NCBI RefSeq assembly: GCF_023278185.1 | Contig: NZ_CP066356.1 | Coordinates: forward strand, 1,914,001-1,978,000 | Length of the DNA: 64,000 nucleotides | Reading direction: 5' to 3' | Source of the DNA: Bradyrhizobium elkanii USDA 76 | GTDB taxonomy: Bacteria; Pseudomonadota; Alphaproteobacteria; Rhizobiales; Xanthobacteraceae | Part shown: positions 26,217 to 34,859 of the stretch, piece by piece | Numbering within the stretch: the stretch's first letter is position 1 | How the letters are laid out: each line of letters starts with the position of its first letter | The notes under the pieces: model-generated | Databases searched by the model: none | Told to the model about the DNA's origin: nothing | What the model saw: the letters and a program-made list of their open reading frames with translations, nothing else | Made by a program: the position numbers and the translations under genes

Positions 26217-27073
26217 CGCAGCTAGTCATCGGACAATTGCTGAATGGCGTAATCGTGGGTACGCTCTACGGCATCATAGCGCTGGGCGTAACGCTCACAT
26301 TCGGCTTGACCGGCGTGGTGAATTTCGCGCTCGGCGCGTTCATGATGCTTGGCGCCTACGCGACCTGGTATCTCTACGACGTCGTGGGTTTCCCGTACCC
26401 CGTGGCCGTCATTGGCGCCGTCGTGGTCGTGAGCATCTTCGGTTACGTTTCGGATCTTGCCCTGTTTCGCTTCACTCGCGGCAACCTGGTCAACGGTCTG
26501 CTGGTGTCCATCGGCATGATTTCGGTCTTCGAGGCCTTGGTCCTCGCGGCCTTCACGACCACGCCCAAAGATCTGACTTACGTGCTTCCTGGCGCCCTCA
26601 AGGTAGCCGGCATCGTTCTGCCGAAGATCAAGGTCGCGGTCGCCGCGGTATTCCTGGCTGTGATCCTTGGCACATATCTCGCCTTGACGCGGACGTGGTT
26701 GGGGCGCGCGGCATTCGCCTACGCACAGAATCCCGAAGCCGCGGCTCTTATGGGCATCCGCACGGGAAGGCTCCAGACGATCGTCGTGGTCTATTCGACG
26801 GCGTTGGCGGGTCTCGGTGGAGGTCTATACGCGAGCATGTATTCGATCGAACCAACGATCGGATCGGCTTACGTCCTCAAGGCGGTCGAGGCTGCCATTC
26901 TCGCCGGCGTCGGCAGCGTACTCGGCGCATTGGGCGGCGGCATCATTCTCGGCATCAGCGAGAACATCGGATCGGTGTTTTTTTCGTCGGCGTTCAGGGA
27001 CGCTTACGGTCTCGTATTTCTCATCTTGATTCTTCTCGTCCGTCCGGGCGGCCTGTTTGGAGATCGGTCGTGA
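26213..27073 (+). CDS. livH: ABC transporter permease (LivH-like)
   Basis: This 286-residue permease has 'GTLYGIIALGVTLTFGLTGV' in the first helices, VVNFALGAFM, the cytoplasmic loop 'AYAQNPEAAALMGI' and the C-terminal 'GVGSVLGALGGGIILG' followed by RPGGLFG. The open frame extends upstream through the CT tract, but the binding-protein gene and the N-terminal alignment support ATG 26213. It overlaps livM by four bases. Confidence 0.9.
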   Translation: MTQLVIGQLLNGVIVGTLYGIIALGVTLTFGLTGVVNFALGAFMMLGAYATWYLYDVVGFPYPVAVIGAVVVVSIFGYVSDLALFRFTRGNLVNGLLVSIGMISVFEALVLAAFTTTPKDLTYVLPGALKVAGIVLPKIKVAVAAVFLAVILGTYLALTRTWLGRAAFAYAQNPEAAALMGIRTGRLQTIVVVYSTALAGLGGGLYASMYSIEPTIGSAYVLKAVEAAILAGVGSVLGALGGGIILGISENIGSVFFSSAFRDAYGLVFLILILLVRPGGLFGDRS

Positions 27074-28008
27074 AGCACGCAATTTTAGTCGGGCTGCTGC
27101 TCGCCCTTGCAGTTCCGGCCTTCATTCACAGCGATTCGGTGCTTGCCATTGCGGTCTACGGCTTTATGGCGGCGTCGCTGGCGGTCAGTTTCAATTTGAT
27201 CTTCGGATTCACCGGCCAGCTTTCCATGTTTCACGCCGCGTCCTTCGGAGTTTCCGCGTACGTGGTGACCATCCTGGTGACTACGTTCGGTTGGAACTTC
27301 TGGCTGGCGATCGTCCCCGCCCTGGCCATTGTCGTGATCCTGTCTCTTATCGTCGGAACGATCTGCTTCCGTTTCAAACTCAAAGAATTCTATTTTGCCG
27401 TCGTCACCCTGGCATTTTCCGAAGTGCTGCGCTTGATCACACTGAATTGGAACAGCATCACGAACGGCTCCCTCGGCATTACGATCGTCGATACGCCGAA
27501 GATCTGGACGCCATCGGGCACGTTTGCGATTGCGGGCGGGGTCGCTTGGTACTACCTGACGCTGGCTCTGCTGGTGGTCGTATACGGTGTGTGCAGCCGT
27601 GTCCTGAAGTCCTGGATCGGACGTTGTCTTGCCGCCATCCGACTGAACGACCAGTTGGGCGAAACGCTGGGCATCGACGTCTTCAAGTACAAGTTGCTCG
27701 GCTTCGCAATCGGCAGCGGCCTTGCCGGGCTGGTTGGAGCTTTCTACGGCTTCTACGCAGGGTTCGTCGAGCCGCATTTCCTCTCGATCTCGCTCGGACT
27801 CGACATCATCGCGATGGTCCTCCTGGGAGGCGTCAATTCCCTGATCGGCCCCGTTGTCGGCGCCCTCGTGCTCACCGCCTTGCCGCACGTGATCGAGCTC
27901 AGCGCCGAGCTTCGCATTGCTCTGTACGGCTCCATCCTCATCTTCGTGATCCTGGTGATGCCGAAGGGTATCGTCGGCCTACTTACGAGCAGAAAACATG
28001 CTGCTTGA
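27070..28008 (+). CDS. livM: ABC transporter permease (LivM-like)
   Basis: This 312-residue multi-helix permease starts at GTG 27070, overlapping the livH stop. It has 'SFNLIFGFTGQLSMFHAASF' in the first part, the loop 'AIRLNDQLGETLGI' followed by FKYKLLGF, and 'LGGVNSLIGPVVGALVL' near the end, all LivM marks. The 3' end overlaps the ATPase gene by eleven bases. Confidence 0.9.
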   Translation: MKHAILVGLLLALAVPAFIHSDSVLAIAVYGFMAASLAVSFNLIFGFTGQLSMFHAASFGVSAYVVTILVTTFGWNFWLAIVPALAIVVILSLIVGTICFRFKLKEFYFAVVTLAFSEVLRLITLNWNSITNGSLGITIVDTPKIWTPSGTFAIAGGVAWYYLTLALLVVVYGVCSRVLKSWIGRCLAAIRLNDQLGETLGIDVFKYKLLGFAIGSGLAGLVGAFYGFYAGFVEPHFLSISLGLDIIAMVLLGGVNSLIGPVVGALVLTALPHVIELSAELRIALYGSILIFVILVMPKGIVGLLTSRKHAA

Positions 28009-28768
28009 CGTAAAAAGCCTCACCAAGCGCTTTGGCGGCCTCACCGCCGTGTCCAACGTAGCGTTCGGCATCGAGCGCGGGGAAATCATTGGGATATTTG
28101 GACCCAACGGCTCCGGAAAGACCACGACTTTGAGTCTGATCGCCGGGATCCTGAAGCCAACCAGCGGCGTGATTCTCTGGAAAGGGAACGATATCAGCAC
28201 CCTGTCGCCGTTCGAGGTTGCTCAGCAAGGGTTGGTCAAGACCTTTCAGAATCCGCAGCTCTTTCCTGAGCTGACGGTCGTCGAACACATGCGCATCGCA
28301 TGTCACCTGCACATCAAGCGCGAGCTGGGAATCAATCGCTTACGGACGCTGATCGGGGGCATGCCCGTCGGTCTGGACCGTCTGCTGGAGCAGAAGATCG
28401 ACCAAGTCCTCGCGCTTTGCCGCCTCTCCAGCCAGAGGAACGAACAAGCCGCTGCGCTTTCCTATGGTGGCGAGAAGATGCTCGGCGTTGCAATGGGTAT
28501 GCTTTGTGAACCAGAACTTCTGCTCCTTGATGAGCCGGCCTCCGGCCTGGGTCATGACGAGATCGCGAATCTCGACGCGGTTCTCAGAGACCTCAAGTCT
28601 CACGGCGTCACGCTGTGCATTATCGACCACAAGGTCGGCTTTCTGGGCCGGCTTGCGGACCGTTCGATCGCGCTCCACCACGGCGCGGTCATTGCCTCCG
28701 GAAAGACCTCCGACGTTCTCGCCGACGAATCCGTTGTCGCGGCTTACCTGGGCAAGAAGCATGCTTGA
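27998..28768 (+). CDS. livG: ABC transporter ATP-binding protein (LivG-like)
   Basis: This 256-residue ATPase has Walker A GPNGSGKT, a signature loop AALSYGGEKM, Walker B 'LLLLDEPASGLG' and a switch histidine in IDHKVG. 'GLVKTFQNPQLFPELTV' is the LivG Q-loop region. It overlaps both neighbours, indicating one transcript. Confidence 0.91.
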   Translation: MLLDVKSLTKRFGGLTAVSNVAFGIERGEIIGIFGPNGSGKTTTLSLIAGILKPTSGVILWKGNDISTLSPFEVAQQGLVKTFQNPQLFPELTVVEHMRIACHLHIKRELGINRLRTLIGGMPVGLDRLLEQKIDQVLALCRLSSQRNEQAAALSYGGEKMLGVAMGMLCEPELLLLDEPASGLGHDEIANLDAVLRDLKSHGVTLCIIDHKVGFLGRLADRSIALHHGAVIASGKTSDVLADESVVAAYLGKKHA

Positions 28769-29465
28769 TGTATCGAACCTCAGCGTCAGCTACGGCAAGC
28801 AGAAGGTCATCAGAGAGGTGTCCTTCAAGCTGGAGAAGGGCGAAGTGGTCACTTTGATCGGCCCTAATGCCGCCGGCAAATCGACGACGCTGCGAACCCT
28901 GGCGGGGTTGAAGAAGTCCGATCGCGGCACGATCCATCTCGCTGGAAAAGATATCACGGAATCCTCCACCGTGGACCGTGTGAGGGCCGGCCTCGTTCTC
29001 GTGCCGGAGGGACGCCAGATATTCACCAAGCTCTCGGTCCAGGAGAACCTGATTATCGGCGCCTATCACCGAGCCGATCGCGATCACGCTAGCGCCGACC
29101 TGGAGCGAATATTCTCGATGTTTCCGCGGCTCCGCGAGCGACGGGATCAGAAGGCGGGCTCGATGTCGGGCGGAGAGCAGCAGATGCTTGCGATCGGACG
29201 AGGGCTGATGTCCCGACCCACGCTGATGCTTCTGGACGAGCCGACCCTCGGTCTTGCACCGATCATCATCGAGGAACTGGGGCGGATCGTTCGAAATCTT
29301 GCGCACGAAGGACTGACCATCCTCCTCGCCGAGCAAAACGCCATGATGGCCCTGGGCTGTGCTGACCGCGCCTACGTGCTGCAATCCGGTCGAATCGTGA
29401 CCTCGGGAAATGCGAAGGAATTGTCCGAAACGACGGAAGTCAAGCAGATGTATCTGAGCGCATAA
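28761..29465 (+). CDS. livF: ABC transporter ATP-binding protein (LivF-like)
   Basis: This 234-residue ATPase has Walker A GPNAAGKS, signature MSGGEQQ, Walker B 'LMLLDEPTLGLAP' and the LVPEGRQIF motif of LivF. It overlaps the livG stop by eight bases and is followed after 26 bases by a crotonase gene. Confidence 0.92.
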   Translation: MLDVSNLSVSYGKQKVIREVSFKLEKGEVVTLIGPNAAGKSTTLRTLAGLKKSDRGTIHLAGKDITESSTVDRVRAGLVLVPEGRQIFTKLSVQENLIIGAYHRADRDHASADLERIFSMFPRLRERRDQKAGSMSGGEQQMLAIGRGLMSRPTLMLLDEPTLGLAPIIIEELGRIVRNLAHEGLTILLAEQNAMMALGCADRAYVLQSGRIVTSGNAKELSETTEVKQMYLSA

Positions 29466-29491
29466 CCCAATGAAGTGCCAGGTGGAACCGA

Positions 29492-30250
29492 ATGAGTAAC
29501 GAAGAGACGACGGTAAGCGTCGAGAAACGTAACGGCGTCGCGATCATCATGTTACAGCGGTCGGCCCGGCGGAATTCGATGGACCGACCTCTTGTCGACG
29601 GAGTTAAAGCCGCCTTGTTGGAGCTCGATCGCAACGACGACGTGGGCGCCGTCGTTCTGGCGGGCACCGCTCCGGGGTTTTGTGCCGGAAGCGATTTGAA
29701 GTTCATCGGCCGACTCGAACTCGAGGCAATGGGACGGTTCGAGCAAGAGTGCGGCGATCTCGGTCGTTTGATAGGGTATCTGGCAAAGCCCGTCGTCGCG
29801 GCTGTCGAGAAGTTCGCAATTGGAGGTGGACTGACGCTGGCGACCTCTTGCGATGTGGTCGTAGCGGGGCGTTCGTCGGTCTTTAGTCTTCCGGAGGTGC
29901 CCCACGGTTGGCTGACCCCATGGGGAATCAGGTCCTTGGTCGCTCGTGTCGGGCTCGTCAAGGCGCGCCTTCTCTGCTTTTGTCTCGAAGCGCTCAAATC
30001 CGAAGATGCGCGCACCATCGGCATCGTCGACTACTGCTGCGATGACGGCGAAGCGCTGACGAGAGCGATTGCGATTGCGGAAAAGCTCGCGCAACTACCA
30101 CGTCCCGCTGTTCGTGCGACGAAGCGCTTTTTCTCGAACTATCTTATGGAAGACGCTGAAGCGATGGATTTCGAAGCAAATCGTCTATTTCTCGAGAACT
30201 GTCGGGAGACGTCCGCTCAAGCGACCCTCGATAAATTCAGACAACGCTGA
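29492..30250 (+). CDS. Crotonase-family enoyl-CoA hydratase/isomerase (copy B)
   Basis: This 252-residue crotonase has GFCAGSDLKF and 'FAIGGGLTLA' oxyanion-hole motifs. Like copy A it lacks the first hydratase glutamate (GGGLTLA) and keeps the second in LPEVPHGW. The C-terminal 'RATKRFFSNYLMED' also matches copy A closely. The two paralogues flank the regulator and transporter, suggesting duplication and two related steps. AGGTGGA precedes the ATG. Confidence 0.87.
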   Translation: MSNEETTVSVEKRNGVAIIMLQRSARRNSMDRPLVDGVKAALLELDRNDDVGAVVLAGTAPGFCAGSDLKFIGRLELEAMGRFEQECGDLGRLIGYLAKPVVAAVEKFAIGGGLTLATSCDVVVAGRSSVFSLPEVPHGWLTPWGIRSLVARVGLVKARLLCFCLEALKSEDARTIGIVDYCCDDGEALTRAIAIAEKLAQLPRPAVRATKRFFSNYLMEDAEAMDFEANRLFLENCRETSAQATLDKFRQR

Positions 30251-30285
30251 ACTACATCCGGCTCACCGACACGAGGAGCGGTCCA

Positions 30286-31428
30286 ATGCTCTTGGATCTC
30301 AATGAAGACGAAGCTTTGGTAAAAGGCAGTCTCGAGCAATTTACCGCAGGCGCACTGCGACCCAGGATCAAGCCCTTCGCCGACAGGCATGAGTTTCCAA
30401 TCGAACTCGTGAAGGAATTTCTTGCGCTTGGCTTCATGGGCACGGCGTATGATCCGGCTTTTGGCGGTGGCGGGCTCGGTACACGCGGAGCCGCCATTGT
30501 CGCCGAGACGCTCGCTCGCGCGGAGCCCGGCTTTGCCGCCATTTTCCTGTGCAATAGCGCTCCCATGACGGTTATCGCTCGCTACGGATCGGACGACTTA
30601 AAGAGAAAATGGCTTGAGCCGCTGTGTCGTGGTGACTTCATCGCGTCATTCGGCGTCACGGAGCCGAGTGGTGGGTCGGACGTCGCGAGCGTAAAGATGC
30701 GTGCCGTGGAGGACGGTGATTCCTTCGTCTTGAGTGGCTCCAAGGTGTTTTCCACCAATGCCGGCACGCCGCTCCACGGCATCACGACGTTTGTGGCCGT
30801 TACGGACCCTGACTTGGGAGCGAAGGGACTGTCCACATTCGTGGTGCCGGTCGGCACACCTGGCTTCCGGGTCGGAAAAGCGAGCCGCAAAATTGGCTGG
30901 CGTGTCGCTGACTCTGTAGAGCTCTTTCTCGACGACTGTCGAGTTCCCAAAGCGAATATGGTCGGAAATCGCGGCGACGGCTTGAGGCAAATCCTGACGA
31001 CGCTGAGTATCGGACGGATACTCGTCGCGGCAACGGGTCTTGGACTGGCGCGCAAGGCGATCGATCTTGCGAAGGTGTACGGCTCCGGTCGTCAGGTTGG
31101 GGGCACGCCGATCTTCCAGCACCAAGGGCTGACGTTTCCGCTCGCGGATGCGCTGACGAAGATCCACGCAGCGGAGCTGATGATCCGGAACGCTGCGTGT
31201 CTTGCTGACGCCGATCGGCCATTTCGGTTGGAAACGTCGATGGCCAAGCTCTTCGCAACGGAAATGGCGGGCGAAGCTGCAGATATCGCTCTGCAAGTGC
31301 ACGGTGGATATGGCGCATTCGAGGAATTCGACGTGTCGAGCCTCCCAGGCGAGGCCAGAGTGCTGCGCATCCTCGAGGGTACCAGCGAGATCCAGAGGCT
31401 GGTCATTGCGCGTGAATTCACCGCATAG
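30286..31428 (+). CDS. Acyl-CoA dehydrogenase
   Basis: This 380-residue ACAD has 'FGVTEPSGGSDVASVKMRA' in the beta domain, 'QHQGLTFPLADALTKI' in the third domain and 'RILEGTSEIQRLVIAR' at the C terminus. The glutamate in LEGTSEIQ is the medium/short-chain-type catalytic base. This contrasts with the ACAD at 12161-13363, which lacks it. GAGGAG precedes the ATG. It is the last gene of the second ABC operon and should introduce a double bond into the CoA-activated substrate. Confidence 0.93.
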   Translation: MLLDLNEDEALVKGSLEQFTAGALRPRIKPFADRHEFPIELVKEFLALGFMGTAYDPAFGGGGLGTRGAAIVAETLARAEPGFAAIFLCNSAPMTVIARYGSDDLKRKWLEPLCRGDFIASFGVTEPSGGSDVASVKMRAVEDGDSFVLSGSKVFSTNAGTPLHGITTFVAVTDPDLGAKGLSTFVVPVGTPGFRVGKASRKIGWRVADSVELFLDDCRVPKANMVGNRGDGLRQILTTLSIGRILVAATGLGLARKAIDLAKVYGSGRQVGGTPIFQHQGLTFPLADALTKIHAAELMIRNAACLADADRPFRLETSMAKLFATEMAGEAADIALQVHGGYGAFEEFDVSSLPGEARVLRILEGTSEIQRLVIAREFTA

Positions 31429-31511
31429 CGGATGTCTTTCTCAGTACTTCGATCCGGAGCGGCAAAGCAGCGTCGTCACAACGGAGTCTGGTGCAGGTCA
31501 AAACGCTGGTC

Positions 31512-31817
31512 TCAAGCATCCGCGCGTTGATGCATGTTTTGGCGAGCCAACTCAGCCTCGAGTGCCGACAGCTCCTCATAGGGCAGGGACGGATGTGGTC
31601 CGCGCACCTTGCCGTTTTCCTTTGTCTTCGGAAGCAGGTGTTCAAGGCGACGTTGCAAGAGCGCCCGGTTCTCTCCGCTGCAGTGTCCGGCCGCCGTGGC
31701 GGCCGAGAACTCCTTCGCCATTGTTTTGACGGACAGGTGTGTGACGAAATGCCAAAAGGGAGTAGCGGTGCTCTGGTCGGCAATCCCGCTATGCGTCAAG
31801 GTGAGCAATGAGTTCAT
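31512..31817 (-). pseudogene. Tyrosine integrase remnant (P4-type central fragment)
   Basis: The minus strand encodes 'GENRALLQRRLEHLLPKTKE' followed by 'HPSLPYEELSALEAEL'. P4-type phage and island integrases carry the same order (GENPARWRGHLxxLLP, then a basic linker, then HxALPYxEI) just before the catalytic domain. The frame ends right after this point, so the catalytic Arg-His-Arg-Tyr residues are absent. Upstream residues are unrelated or strongly diverged. It marks a past insertion. Confidence 0.6.
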
Positions 31818-33022
31818 TCGAGGCTTTCCCGGCAGCTCTGCACGACCGCCATTTGACGGGGGAGGTGTCGTGTGAGACGTCTGCCCACAGTGCCTGGCGG
31901 GGAAATCCAATCTCGAAGCGCCAGCGGACGTCGATTCGACCAGTCTGGTTAGGCATCTTGGCGCTGGCGGTGCTTGCGTTCGGCTGCGGCGCCCTTCACG
32001 CCCAAGCCGCCGCGCCCCCTGACAAGGAATTGGTCGTGGCGACCAAGGAGGCCCCGCCATTTGCGATCAAGCAACCCGATGGGAGCTGGAGCGGTATCAG
32101 CATCGCGCTCTGGAAAAGGATCGCCGATCAGGCACACCTACGTTTTCGCCTGGTCGAAACCCAGAGCGTGCCGGATTTGCTGGACGGCGTCGCAAACGGC
32201 AGATTCGACGTTGGCGTCGCGGCGGTTACAGTAACTGCCGAGCGTGCGCGCAAAGTCGATTTTACGCAGCCGTTCTACAACACCGGGCTCGGCGTTGCGG
32301 TACCGGTCAACGAAAACCCCTGGGTCGCGATCGGACGGGCGCTTCTCTCTTTCGGATTCTTCCAGGCTGTCGCGGTGCTGCTTGGTTTCGCAATGGCGGT
32401 CGGATTCCTCATCTGGATGCTGGAACGGCGCAAAACGGAGCACTTTGGTGGTGGCGCCAAGGGACTCGGCTCCAGCTTCTGGTGGTCGACCATCGCCATG
32501 ACGCAGGCCGGAGCCGCTCAGAATGCTCCGACAACGCTCCCCGGGAGGATCGTCGCAATGGGATGGATGATTGCTTCCGTGATCGCGATTGCGGTGTTCA
32601 CCGCCGGTATCACCTCCACCCTGACGCGCCGAGGGCTCGAGGGCGCCGTTCACGGCTTCAACGACCTGCGGTCCGTGCGCGTCGGCGCGGTCGCGAACTC
32701 CGCGACTACTGACTACTTGTCTCGTCAGCGGCTTTCGTTTCGAACGTTTCCGGACATCCAGGGCGGCCTCTCCGCGCTGGGGCGTGGGACAATCGATGCC
32801 TTTGTTCATGACAAGCCGTTGCTGACCTGGATGGTTCGAAGCCACTTCTCGGCCTCGGCTCGCGTCGTCGATACCAGCTTCAGCAGCGAGAGCTATGCGA
32901 TCGTACTGCCCAAAGGCAGCGCCTTGCGGCCGATGCTCGATCTCGCCGTACTTGATCAGATCGAAGGTGATTGGTGGCAGCAGACGGTGTTCGAGACCCT
33001 TGGAAACGCTCAATCTCGCTGA
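31808..33022 (+). CDS. Ionotropic-glutamate-receptor-like channel with periplasmic ligand-binding domain
   Basis: This 404-residue protein has a hydrophobic segment near residues 48-65 (signal or anchor), then ligand-binding half S1 ('LVVATKEAPPFAI', 'VGVAAVTVTAERARKVDFTQ', FYNTG). A transmembrane helix follows (about 182-203), then a re-entrant pore loop ('GSSFWWSTIAMT', residues 221-232), a second helix (about 249-272, ending TAGITSTLT) and half S2 with 'DAFVHDKPLLTW' and YAIVLPKGS. This is the layout of GluR0-type bacterial receptors. The potassium filter TVGYGD is replaced at residues 233-238 by QAGAAQ. The start is uncertain: ATG 31808 has AAGGTGA upstream, but GTG 31865 is possible. Confidence 0.8.
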   Translation: MSSFEAFPAALHDRHLTGEVSCETSAHSAWRGNPISKRQRTSIRPVWLGILALAVLAFGCGALHAQAAAPPDKELVVATKEAPPFAIKQPDGSWSGISIALWKRIADQAHLRFRLVETQSVPDLLDGVANGRFDVGVAAVTVTAERARKVDFTQPFYNTGLGVAVPVNENPWVAIGRALLSFGFFQAVAVLLGFAMAVGFLIWMLERRKTEHFGGGAKGLGSSFWWSTIAMTQAGAAQNAPTTLPGRIVAMGWMIASVIAIAVFTAGITSTLTRRGLEGAVHGFNDLRSVRVGAVANSATTDYLSRQRLSFRTFPDIQGGLSALGRGTIDAFVHDKPLLTWMVRSHFSASARVVDTSFSSESYAIVLPKGSALRPMLDLAVLDQIEGDWWQQTVFETLGNAQSR

Positions 33023-33152
33023 CGATACCGTGCGAGGAGCCAGCCCGTTCAAGGCTGTCAGAGTCTCATCGGCGGGAATGGAACCGACAAAGTTCCGCAC
33101 ATCGGCCTCGCGAGCGATGCAAACCGTCAATAGCCCTGTGCGCATGCGCGAG

Positions 33153-33206
33153 TTGCTGTTCCACCAAATCAGCTTCAAGCTTCATTCATCCTCGGCGTGG
33201 CGGCTT
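33153..33206. repeat. Diverged dispersed repeat (copy of 38914-38966)
   Basis: Both segments begin TTGCTGTTCCA and share the pattern CATTC(A)TCCTCGGCG followed by GTGG; intervening bases are diverged. Neither copy has a clear coding frame. Confidence 0.5.
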
Positions 33207-33439
33207 GGCGCATTTTCTAACATGGCCCCCAAACCACGTGCGTGAGTTGCCGTTGCCGAGGAACTGCTCCAGCGCGCCTTGTCCGTAGGCCAAGTTCGAT
33301 CCATCGGCCAACTACGCAGGCCAATCATTCCCATCTGAGCGGCCTTCCTATTGGCGCGGTCTCAACCTGTTGTCGGCAACTGTGCTGACGCGAGTGCATT
33401 CCATGCTTCTGCGAGATGTTCTTCGGCGCTGCGACCGGC

Positions 33440-33585
33440 GCCACCGGGCACGCAACGTGAGCGTGCCGCGTCCGTGCCTGATTTGCGTTGTGGATTGTCG
33501 AGGCCGGCTGTCCGCACGCTTTCATGCGTGCAGCATTAGAATTGATTCTTTTCGCTGCCAAAGCGACTGGCATTTTCGGCATCAT
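33440..33585 (-). pseudogene. Decayed copy of the small protein gene at 38338-38568
   Basis: On the minus strand the block AATTCTAATGCTGC and its upstream ATG region align with the start of the small gene at 38338-38568. Small indels shift the frame, and a TGA follows 'LMLHA' in the aligned frame. The tail after that point is not alignable by eye. It appears to be a dead paralogue. Limits are approximate. Confidence 0.5.
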
Positions 33586-33796
33586 CCTGACCGCACATCA
33601 AGCCGCCCCTACAGGCGATGGTTTGGAAAAAAGGCCGCGTTACACGCGCGTGCACATCAGTGCTCAGCGCAGTTCCACGACGCGGGATTGAAAAGAGCGC
33701 AATGGGTTTATGCGCCGGTCAATCTCTGCAATAGGGCATCAAGCACTTGAACGCAGCAGCCGTCGAGTGGCTTGTAAGTTGAAATAGGAGACCGGG

Positions 33797-34735
33797 TTGC
33801 AAACACATTTTTCGCACATCAATCAGTCCAAGGCCGTCTTCGATGATATTTATGCCCTGGATGATCCCAGGGCATATTTCTCTGTCCTGGGAGATTTGGA
33901 TTACATGATCCCGGACGTGGCTGAGCCGGTTGTGCGCCAAATTCTGGCAGCGAAGGTTTCGGCAACCGGCGTCAAGCCGACCGTGCTTGATGTTGGCTGT
34001 TCATACGGAATCAACGCAGCGGTGCATCGGTTTCCACTGACTTTCGGGGGCTTGCGCCATCGCTACGCGCGACGCGAGATGAGGGCGATCGGTTCTGAGA
34101 CATTGGTGCGTCTCGATCGCAATTTTTATGCGGCTTGGCCGGATGTCGGTCTGGCGCGATTTATCGGTCTCGATATCTCGGCGCCGGCGATAAGCTATGC
34201 AACGGGTGTCGGTCTGCTTGAGCAGGGCATTGTCGCTGATCTTGAAACGGAGGCGCTCTCGGCGGACAGCGCGGATCTTATCCGATCCGCGGATGTCATC
34301 ATGTCGACGGGGTGCATCGGCTACGTCACCGAGAAGACGTTCAGCAAGATTCTCGATGCGACAGAGAAGCGCCCGTGGATCATTTCGTTCGTGCTGCGAA
34401 TGTTCCCGTTCGATTCGCTAGCCGCGACGTTCGAGAAGCGTGGCCTCGTGACAGAACGTCTTACCGGCGCGACTTTTATCCAGCGTCGTTTTCGCGATGC
34501 CGAAGAGTTTGAAAGTTGCTTGGCCAGCCTGGCGGCTCTTGGCGTCGATGCTACCGGTCTTGAGTCGGAAGGGCTGTTTCACGCCGATCTGATGTTGTCC
34601 CGCCCTGAGGCGGATGCGCGCGCCGCTCCCCTGAAACACATTGTCACTGTTGCCAGCGGCAGGGGGCGTCCGATCGGACCCCGTTACGTTCATATTGAGG
34701 GCGACGACGGCTTGCAGGTCGCGTTGGAGCCGTGA
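33797..34735 (+). CDS. Class I SAM-dependent methyltransferase-like protein
   Basis: This 312-residue protein has a SAM-binding motif I 'TVLDVGCSYGINAAV' near residues 55-70 and a later FIGLDISAPA strand (motif II-like). 'DVIMSTGCIGYVTEKTF' fits the motif IV/V region. The start is TTG 33797 with AGGAG six bases upstream. It lies 124 bases before an osmolyte-type ABC importer on the same strand and may be co-transcribed, suggesting that it acts on the imported compound or its product. It is not an EgtD-type histidine methyltransferase by eye. Substrate unknown. Confidence 0.8.
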   Translation: MQTHFSHINQSKAVFDDIYALDDPRAYFSVLGDLDYMIPDVAEPVVRQILAAKVSATGVKPTVLDVGCSYGINAAVHRFPLTFGGLRHRYARREMRAIGSETLVRLDRNFYAAWPDVGLARFIGLDISAPAISYATGVGLLEQGIVADLETEALSADSADLIRSADVIMSTGCIGYVTEKTFSKILDATEKRPWIISFVLRMFPFDSLAATFEKRGLVTERLTGATFIQRRFRDAEEFESCLASLAALGVDATGLESEGLFHADLMLSRPEADARAAPLKHIVTVASGRGRPIGPRYVHIEGDDGLQVALEP

Positions 34736-34859
34736 CGGGCTCGCTTTCCGAAGATGGGCGTGGGTGTGACCCGGGGACCTGTGCACCCAAGTGGATCATG
34801 CGCTGACTCCTGCATGGTTACTTTCCGCCAGTTCAGCAGTCTACAGGGAGGCCTTGCTC

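Larger units (their letters stand above)
33023..33796. other. Intergenic stretch with decayed small ORFs
   Basis: No intact gene is visible over 774 bases. It contains two segments similar to DNA at 38.5-39.0 kb (33153-33206 and about 33516-33660). The last bases provide AGGAG for the methyltransferase gene. Confidence 0.5.

Noticed and set aside
33325..33585. Intact small minus-strand gene at 33.3-33.6 kb
   Set aside because: Compared with the 38 kb copy the frame is shifted and the aligned frame hits a stop, so I treat it as a remnant.
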